Shown here: piece after piece, positions 14,852-19,031 of the stretch | How positions within the stretch are numbered: the first letter of the stretch is position 1 | Layout: each line of letters begins with the position of its first letter | Source of the DNA: Oscillospiraceae bacterium UBA6370 | GTDB taxonomy: Bacteria; Bacillota; Clostridia; Oscillospirales; Oscillospiraceae | Assembly (NCBI GenBank): GCA_002437735.1 | Contig: DJRC01000019.1 | Coordinates: forward strand, 591-19,621 | Length of the DNA: 19,031 bases | Direction: 5' to 3' | Notes under the pieces: generated by a model | Databases searched by the model: none | What the model saw: only the letters and a program-made list of their open reading frames with translations | What the model was told of the DNA's origin: nothing | Position numbers and translations under genes: made by a program

Positions 14852-15436
14852 ATGGACCAGATCAAGACAGGAGCCCTCATCCGCACCCTGCGGCTCGATC
14901 AGGGCATGACCCAGCTCGCGCTGGCGGAGGCGCTCGGCGTAAGCGATAAAACGGTTTCCAAATGGGAATGCGGCGGCGGAGCGCCGGACATCTCGCTGTT
15001 GCCCGCCCTTGCGGAAACGCTGGGCGTTTCTGCCCGCGCGCTGCTGCGCGGCGAGCTGGAGGAAAACGACAAAACGAACGGCGACCTCAAAAAGCTGCTC
15101 TTCTGCCGCTGCCCGCGCTGCGGCAACCTTCTCTTCTCCACCGACGGCGCGGAGATCCACTGCTGCGGACAGACGCTCTCTCCCCTCACGCCGCGCGAGC
15201 CGGACGAGGGGCACGCGCTGAGCGTAGAGCTCAGCGACGGCGAGTGGTTTCTCACCGCGCCGCACGAAATGCGGCGCGAGCACCATATCTCTTTCGTCGC
15301 CTTTCTCACCGGCGACACGCTGATCGTCAAAAGGCTCTATCCCGAATGGGATATGCAGGCCCGTCTGCCGTTTTTCTCGCACGGAACGCTGCTGTGGTAC
15401 TGCACACAGCACGGCTTTTTCACGCAGGAGCTATAG
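14852..15436 (+). CDS. XRE regulator fused to a desulfoferrodoxin-like iron-binding module
   Basis: A 194-residue protein. An XRE helix-turn-helix at about 4-62 (LIRTLRLDQGMTQLALAEAL, then SDKTVSKWE) indicates DNA binding. After a short linker, residues 83-194 align by eye with a whole desulfoferrodoxin. Cys87 and Cys90 (CPRC) plus Cys104-Cys105 (CC) match the four ligands of the rubredoxin-like centre I. His121, His138, His144 (HEMRREHHIS), Cys184 and His187 (YCTQHG) match the His4-Cys ligands of superoxide-reductase centre II. The E-K-H motif of active superoxide reductases reads E119-G120-H121, so the catalytic lysine is missing. This suggests a metal- or redox-sensing role rather than catalysis. 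The HTH also has Cys40 where many relatives have Arg. Similar fusions are common in clostridia as far as I recall; I know of no characterised one. The downstream gene starts two bases after the stop. Confidence 0.82.
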   Translation: MDQIKTGALIRTLRLDQGMTQLALAEALGVSDKTVSKWECGGGAPDISLLPALAETLGVSARALLRGELEENDKTNGDLKKLLFCRCPRCGNLLFSTDGAEIHCCGQTLSPLTPREPDEGHALSVELSDGEWFLTAPHEMRREHHISFVAFLTGDTLIVKRLYPEWDMQARLPFFSHGTLLWYCTQHGFFTQEL

Positions 15437-15438
15437 CC

Positions 15439-16098
15439 ATGAAGCAGGAACTGCGGTTTACCCCCATCGACCTGCGCGCGTGGCCGCGCGGCGAGACCTT
15501 CTATTACTTTGCCAAAATGGCGCCCATCGGTTATTCGCTCACCGTTGAGCCGGACGTCACGCATCTGCGCGCGGCCCTCAGGAGCAAGAGGTACAAATTC
15601 TTCCCCGCGTATTTGTGGCTGGTGACGAAATGCCTGAACGAGCAGATGGAGTTTCGGCTCGCTGAGGCAGACGGACAGCTCGGCTGCTACAACGTGCTCA
15701 CGCCGTTCTACGCGCATTTTCACGAGGACGATCACACCTTCTCCCTGCTGTGGACGGAGTATGACGACGATTTTGCCGCCTTCCACACCGCCTATCTTGC
15801 GGACAAGGCGCGGCACGGCGCGCACCACGGCATCCTCGGAAAAGCCGGCGAAGTCCCGCCGCCGAACGCCTACACGGTCTCCTGTGTGCCGTGGGTGAGC
15901 TTCCGGCACTTTGCCGTCCACTCCTACGAAAGAAAGGACTACTATTTTCCCTCGGTCGAAGCGGGAAGCTTCTATGAAAAGGACGGAAGGCTCCTCCTGC
16001 CGCTCTCGCTGACGGTCCACCACGCAGCGGCGGACGGCTGGCACGTCAGCCGCTTTTTAGAACGCCTGCAGGAGGAAATGGACCGCTTCGACGCATGA
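15439..16098 (+). CDS. Chloramphenicol-acetyltransferase-family (type A) protein
   Basis: The 219-residue protein has the full CAT length and all hallmark segments. These are APIGYSLTVEPDVTHL (about 29-44), FFPAYLWLVTKCLNE (54-68), TFSLLWTEYDDDF (100-112), SCVPWVSF (148-155) and the catalytic HHAAADGWHV (194-203). His195 is the general base, and Asp199 and Ser148 fall where the classical type III enzyme has its structural and oxyanion residues. CATs O-acetylate chloramphenicol using acetyl-CoA as cytoplasmic trimers, but chromosomal homologues may use other substrates. Real resistance is not shown by the sequence. There is no leader peptide or attenuator of the inducible cat type. AGGAG lies 8 bases before the ATG, inside the end of the XRE gene, so the two are cotranscribed. 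The frame is open further upstream, but that part is antiphase to the XRE gene. Confidence 0.9.
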   Translation: MKQELRFTPIDLRAWPRGETFYYFAKMAPIGYSLTVEPDVTHLRAALRSKRYKFFPAYLWLVTKCLNEQMEFRLAEADGQLGCYNVLTPFYAHFHEDDHTFSLLWTEYDDDFAAFHTAYLADKARHGAHHGILGKAGEVPPPNAYTVSCVPWVSFRHFAVHSYERKDYYFPSVEAGSFYEKDGRLLLPLSLTVHHAAADGWHVSRFLERLQEEMDRFDA

Positions 16099-16099
16099 A

Positions 16100-16137
16100 A
16101 AAGCATCGCTCGCGAGCTTACTCGCGAGCGATGCTTT
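16100..16137. terminator. Perfect hairpin terminator between the CAT and thiolase genes
   Basis: A 17-bp perfect stem (16100-16116 / 16121-16137) has loop CTTA, with TTT as the last stem bases followed by TAT. It starts two bases after the CAT stop codon. The A-run preceding the stem lets it also serve the thiolase gene, which ends at 16169 on the minus strand. Confidence 0.9.
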
Positions 16138-16168
16138 TATCGGTTCAATTCGGTTCGGCAGACGCTTC

Positions 16169-17428
16169 TCAGCACTTCTCGAACACGGTGGCAACGCCCT
16201 GGCCGCCGCCGATGCAGAGGGTGGCAAGACCCTTCTTGGCCTCGGGACGCTTGAGCATCTCGTGCAGAAGGGTGACGATGATGCGGGCGCCGGAAGCGCC
16301 GACGGGGTGGCCGATGGAGATCGCGCCGCCGTTGACGTTGACCTTGCTCATGTCGAAGTGCAGCTCACGCGCGACGGCGATGGACTGCGCGGCGAAGGCT
16401 TCGTTGGCCTCGACGAGGTCGATATCGTCGATGGTCACGCCGGCCTTGGCCATGGCCTGACGAGAGGCGGGAACGGGACCGACGCCCATGATCTTGGGAT
16501 CGACGCCGCCCTGGCCCCAGCCGATGAGCTTCGCCATGGGCTTGAGGTTATACTTCTTGACGGCCTCGCCGGAGGCGAGAACGATGGCGGCAGCGCCGTC
16601 GTTGATGCCGGAGGCGTTGCCCGCGGTCACGCGCTGAACGTGCTTGCGGGTATCCGCATCATGGATCTCGGTGGGCTGGAAGGTGTGGACGATCTGGTCC
16701 TCAACGCCCTCGGGGCCGACCGGGAACGCACCCTTGAGCTTGGCAAGGCCCTCGGGCGTGGAGCCGGCGCGGGGGAACTCGTCCTTCTTGAACTCGACGA
16801 TCTCCTTCTTGACCTTGACGGGAACGGGAACGATCTCATCGTCGAAGCGGCCGGAAGCCTGCGCGGCCTCGGTCTTCTGCTGGGAGGCGGCACCGAAGGC
16901 GTCGAGCTCCTCGCGGGTGATGCCCCAAACGTCGCAGATGTTCTCCGCGGTGGTGCCCATGTGGTAGTTGTTGAACGCATCCCACAGGCCGTCCTTGATC
17001 ATGGTGTCGACGAGCTTCTTGTCGCCCATGCGGGCGCCCCAGCGGGCGTCGGGAGCGGCATAGGGAGCGGCGCTCATGTTCTCGGTGCCGCCGCAGACAA
17101 TGATGTCGGCGTCGCCGGCGAGGATGGCACGGCCGGCCTCAATGACGGACTTCATGCCGGAGCCGCAGACCATGCCGACGGTGTAAGCGGGAACGGAGTA
17201 GGGCAGGCCCGCGCCCACGCCGACCTGACGGGCGACGTTCTGGCCGAGGCCGGAGGTCAGGATGCAGCCGAACATCAGCTCATCGACGTTCTCGGGCGCG
17301 ACATTGGCGCGCTTGAGGGCTTCCTTGACAACGATGGCGCCCAGCTCGGCGGCGGGGGTGTTCTTCAGGGAACCGCCAAAGGAGCCGACCGCAGTACGGC
17401 AGCAATTCACAACATAGAGTTCTTTCAT
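16169..17428 (-). CDS. thlA: Acetyl-CoA acetyltransferase (thiolase) with an insertion
   Basis: The 419-residue biosynthetic/degradative thiolase condenses two acetyl-CoA to acetoacetyl-CoA, the first step towards butyrate. The nucleophile Cys88 (GMVCGSGMKS), NEAF (342-345), His374 (ISIGHPVGASG) and Cys405 (LCIGGGQG) are all present. The protein is about 27 residues longer than the usual 392. The excess lies at about 239-265, between KLKGAFPVG and VTAGNASGINDGAAA, where normal thiolases have only a few residues (typically a KPAF-x-DGT-VTAGNASG pattern). The insertion is in frame and polar, contains QIVHTFQPTEIHDADTRK, and its reading is clean, so it is not a frameshift artefact. AAGGAG lies 8 bases before the ATG. 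It is monocistronic, and a Rex-like operator lies upstream. The symbol follows clostridial usage; atoB would be equally acceptable. Confidence 0.93.
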   Translation of the reverse strand: MKELYVVNCCRTAVGSFGGSLKNTPAAELGAIVVKEALKRANVAPENVDELMFGCILTSGLGQNVARQVGVGAGLPYSVPAYTVGMVCGSGMKSVIEAGRAILAGDADIIVCGGTENMSAAPYAAPDARWGARMGDKKLVDTMIKDGLWDAFNNYHMGTTAENICDVWGITREELDAFGAASQQKTEAAQASGRFDDEIVPVPVKVKKEIVEFKKDEFPRAGSTPEGLAKLKGAFPVGPEGVEDQIVHTFQPTEIHDADTRKHVQRVTAGNASGINDGAAAIVLASGEAVKKYNLKPMAKLIGWGQGGVDPKIMGVGPVPASRQAMAKAGVTIDDIDLVEANEAFAAQSIAVARELHFDMSKVNVNGGAISIGHPVGASGARIIVTLLHEMLKRPEAKKGLATLCIGGGQGVATVFEKC

Positions 17429-17488
17429 GGGATGTCTCCTTTTTTATTAAAATTTTGGTATTCCGCAGAGGGGATCATTTTCGCTTTG

Positions 17489-17518
17489 ATTATACAACAG
17501 GCGCGTATGAAAAATCAA
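17489..17518 (-). promoter_or_regulatory. Promoter for the thiolase gene
   Basis: On the minus strand, TTGATT (17513-17518), 18 bases, perfect TATAAT (17489-17494). The leader is about 55 bases to the ATG at 17428. The surrounding region (17429-17605) is strongly AT-rich compared with the genes. Confidence 0.75.
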
Positions 17519-17566
17519 CTGCAAAATTTCATTTTTCCGTGCAAAAATTGACGCTTTTCCTGCATT

Positions 17567-17584
17567 TTGTTAAATTATTAACAG
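17567..17584. promoter_or_regulatory. Rex-like redox operator upstream of the thiolase gene
   Basis: TTGTTAAATTATTAACAG matches the Rex consensus (TTGTTAA, four bases, TTAACAA) at all positions but the last. The core TGTTAA-4-TTAACA is a perfect palindrome. Rex is the NADH/NAD+-sensing repressor of fermentation genes, and thl is a known Rex target in Clostridium acetobutylicum. The site is about 75-95 bases upstream of the predicted thiolase transcription start. That is further than a simple steric-block repressor site, and leaves room for a second upstream promoter or looping. Rex itself is not in the window. Confidence 0.6.
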
Positions 17585-17609
17585 CTTTGCAGCATTTCCT
17601 GCGTCTTTC

Positions 17610-18770
17610 TCAGCTTTCGGCCGTTTCCTGCCCGTTTTCCGTCGCGGTGTCGTCTGCCGTATCGCCGTCCGCGTCGGTATCCATCAGCAGCGAGAAGGCA
17701 TCATAAATATCGACAAGGTCCAGCGCCTCGACCGCCGGGTTCATCTCCACCGCGGCATCCTCGATGCGGCTTTCGAGCAGGCCGCTGAAATAGGTCTCGC
17801 GCACCGCGTCCACGGCCTTCGCCTCATCGAGCGGCTTGCGGAGAATGATGTGGTAGCCGTAGTAGCTCTCCACGATCTCGCTGACCTCGCCCTCGCTGAG
17901 CGCGGCGGCGGCACTCTCAAACTCCTCGACCATCTGACCGGAGCCGAAGGTGTAGCCCTCGGGGTTGCCCGCGCGACCGGAGTCCTCGCTGTACTCGTCG
18001 GCAAGCTCGGTGAAGTAGCCGATCAGATCGTCGCCCGTGTAGGCGTCCAGCTTGGCCTTGAGCTCCTCCGCCAGCGTCTTCTTCTCCGCCCTGGTCTCGT
18101 CGTCCAACTCCTGATAGGTGGACATATCGCGCGTGAGCAGCAAGATGTGGTCGGCGGTCATGTAGCCCTGCTCGGCGGCATAGGCGATCAACTGCTCGTC
18201 GGTGGCGTAGAGGCTGCTGCCCTCGGTCGCCGCCAGCTCCTCGAGCGCGCTGTAGAGGTAGTCCGAGCGGCACATCCGGTCATAGGTCTCCTCGCTCAGG
18301 CCCAGCTTGGTGAGCTCGGCACGGTAGCTTTCCTCGCCGCCGAGGCTCTCGACGGTCTCCGCGCGTTCGGCCTCCAGCTCGCTGAGCGCGTCCTCGTCAA
18401 GGATGACGTCGTTCTCCTGCGCCAGCTTCTCGATGACGGCAAAGCTCTTTGTGTTCTCCAGAATACTGTCCTTCGTCACATCAAGCACCGTTTCGCCCTC
18501 CTGCAGCTCCAGGCTCCAGTCAAGGTCCATGCCGTACATATTCATGTAGCTTTCCATGTAGGAGGCGGCATAGCAGAGGTTATAGAAATACATATCCATC
18601 GGCACGTCGATGCCGTCCACCCTCATCGCGACGGCGTCGGGAGCGATGCCGGTCAGCTGATAGCAGACACCCTCCTCGACCTTGCCCGTGTCAAAGCTGT
18701 CCTTGCTGCCGCAGGCGGCCAGCGAGCCGAGCAGCGCCAGCGAAAGCGCCGCAGCCAAAATACGTTTCAT
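17610..18770 (-). CDS. PrsA-like peptidyl-prolyl isomerase lipoprotein (foldase)
   Basis: The 386-residue exported lipoprotein has signal MKRILAAALSLALLGSLAAC with lipid-modified Cys20. It is followed by a SurA/PrsA-type helical chaperone region with its characteristic YFYNLCYAASYMESYM and LEN-type helices (about 50-190). A parvulin (PpiC-type) domain spans about 200-315: start motif TADHILLLTR, then YSEDSGRAGNPEGYTFGSGQM and YYGYHIILRK. The C-terminal tail is very acidic and low in complexity (about 355-386). It would help secreted proteins fold outside the membrane. The start at 18770 is chosen because it begins the signal sequence and has GAGGAAACG ahead of it; the frame is open 13 codons further. 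It probably lies in an operon with the unidentified gene upstream, whose stop is 66 bases away with no clear promoter between. Confidence 0.9.
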   Translation of the reverse strand: MKRILAAALSLALLGSLAACGSKDSFDTGKVEEGVCYQLTGIAPDAVAMRVDGIDVPMDMYFYNLCYAASYMESYMNMYGMDLDWSLELQEGETVLDVTKDSILENTKSFAVIEKLAQENDVILDEDALSELEAERAETVESLGGEESYRAELTKLGLSEETYDRMCRSDYLYSALEELAATEGSSLYATDEQLIAYAAEQGYMTADHILLLTRDMSTYQELDDETRAEKKTLAEELKAKLDAYTGDDLIGYFTELADEYSEDSGRAGNPEGYTFGSGQMVEEFESAAAALSEGEVSEIVESYYGYHIILRKPLDEAKAVDAVRETYFSGLLESRIEDAAVEMNPAVEALDLVDIYDAFSLLMDTDADGDTADDTATENGQETAES

Positions 18771-18804
18771 CTTCGTTTCCTCTTTCTTCTGAGTTTTGTG
18801 GTAT

Positions 18805-18828
18805 CGCACCCCGCCCCGGGGCGTGGCG
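18805..18828. repeat. GC-rich palindrome between the partial gene and the foldase
   Basis: CGCCCC-GGGGCG (18812-18823) is a perfect 12-base palindrome that extends outward with one mismatch to about 18809-18826. There is no T-tract on either side, so it is not a clear terminator. It lies in the 66-base gap between the unidentified gene and the foldase gene and could slow transcription or affect the foldase leader. Its role is uncertain. Confidence 0.35.
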
Positions 18829-18836
18829 CTGCGGGT

Positions 18837-19031
18837 TCAGGCGCCCTCCGCGGGCGCGATGCTCTCAACCAGCTCGAGTGCCGCGTGAAGCGGCTCCTCG
18901 CCCTTTTCGAGCCGCAGCGCGAGCTTCGGCTCGGTGCCGGCGGAGAGCGTCAGCCGGCGCTTGTTCCTTCCCATCGTGCAGACGCGCATCACCGCCTCGA
19001 CCGGCATTTCGCTGCCGAAGGTAAAGGTGAT
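18837..19031 (-). CDS. Unrecognised protein, C-terminal 64 residues
   Basis: An open frame on the minus strand runs from the right window edge to a TGA at 18837-18839. The visible part includes SEMPVEAVMRVCTMGRNKRR, then LTLSAGTEPKLALRLEKGEE and a C-terminal LELVESIAPAEGA. I do not recognise a family. The composition (charged, beta-like and helical segments, no membrane stretch) and normal codon use support a real gene whose start lies outside the window. It is in the same direction as the foldase, 66 bases upstream of it. Confidence in function is nil, in coding moderate. Confidence 0.5.
   Translation of the reverse strand: MTFTFGSEMPVEAVMRVCTMGRNKRRLTLSAGTEPKLALRLEKGEEPLHAALELVESIAPAEGA

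Noticed and set aside
14962..15438. Upstream extension of the acetyltransferase frame
   Set aside because: It overlaps the XRE gene in another frame and encodes Arg/Ala-rich sequence; CAT homology starts at the ATG at 15439, which has a good SD.
16262..17551. 429-codon open frame on the plus strand
   Set aside because: It is the mirror of the thiolase gene, rich in Gly, Asp, Val and Leu; no SD and no recognisable domain.
18805..18828. Terminator between the partial gene and the foldase
   Set aside because: The palindrome lacks a T-run on either strand, so it is listed as a repeat only.

Overview
The window reads as chromosomal DNA of a GC-rich, endospore-forming member of the Clostridia, most likely the Oscillospiraceae (Oscillibacter / Flavonifractor / Intestinimonas type gut anaerobes). 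The basis is a high-GC coding style with AT-rich intergenic promoters, strong AGGAGG-type ribosome sites, a sporulation regulator (SpoIIID), a clostridial thiolase with a Rex-like operator, and a BMP-type nucleoside ABC transporter. The placement is inference from gene content. I see no transposase, phage gene, tRNA, rRNA or CRISPR array, and no gene-free stretch longer than about 235 bases.

Left part (1-4233): the C-terminal end of the RNA-binding protein Tex converges on a two-gene minus-strand unit, a sugar-nucleotidyltransferase-like protein followed by an unrecognised 75-residue protein. An AEC-family permease (+) and an EamA/DMT permease (-) converge on one long bidirectional terminator. 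The EamA promoter lies back to back with a sigma-E-like promoter that drives spoIIID.

Envelope unit (4234-6990): an LCP (LytR-CpsA-Psr) ligase-like protein and a secreted protein with three SLH repeats and a transglutaminase-like domain form a two-gene operon that ends in a perfect hairpin.

Nucleoside region (7003-14709, all minus strand): deoC-deoD-nucleoside kinase form a tightly packed salvage operon. Downstream of it are a BMP-family binding lipoprotein with its own promoter and terminator, then an ATPase and two permeases whose stop and start codons overlap, with a promoter of their own. Together they would import nucleosides, phosphorolyse or phosphorylate them, and send deoxyribose-phosphate to acetaldehyde and glyceraldehyde-3-phosphate.

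Right part (14710-19031): a two-gene plus-strand unit encodes an XRE regulator fused to a desulfoferrodoxin-like module and a chloramphenicol-acetyltransferase-family protein. Next come an acetyl-CoA acetyltransferase with an in-frame insertion of about 27 residues and an upstream Rex-like operator, a PrsA-like foldase lipoprotein, and the C-terminal end of an unrecognised protein.

The most unusual object is the XRE-desulfoferrodoxin fusion. By motif alignment it keeps every iron ligand of both desulfoferrodoxin centres but lacks the catalytic lysine of superoxide reductase, and it is coupled to an acetyltransferase gene two bases downstream. It looks like a candidate iron- or oxygen-sensing regulator rather than an enzyme.
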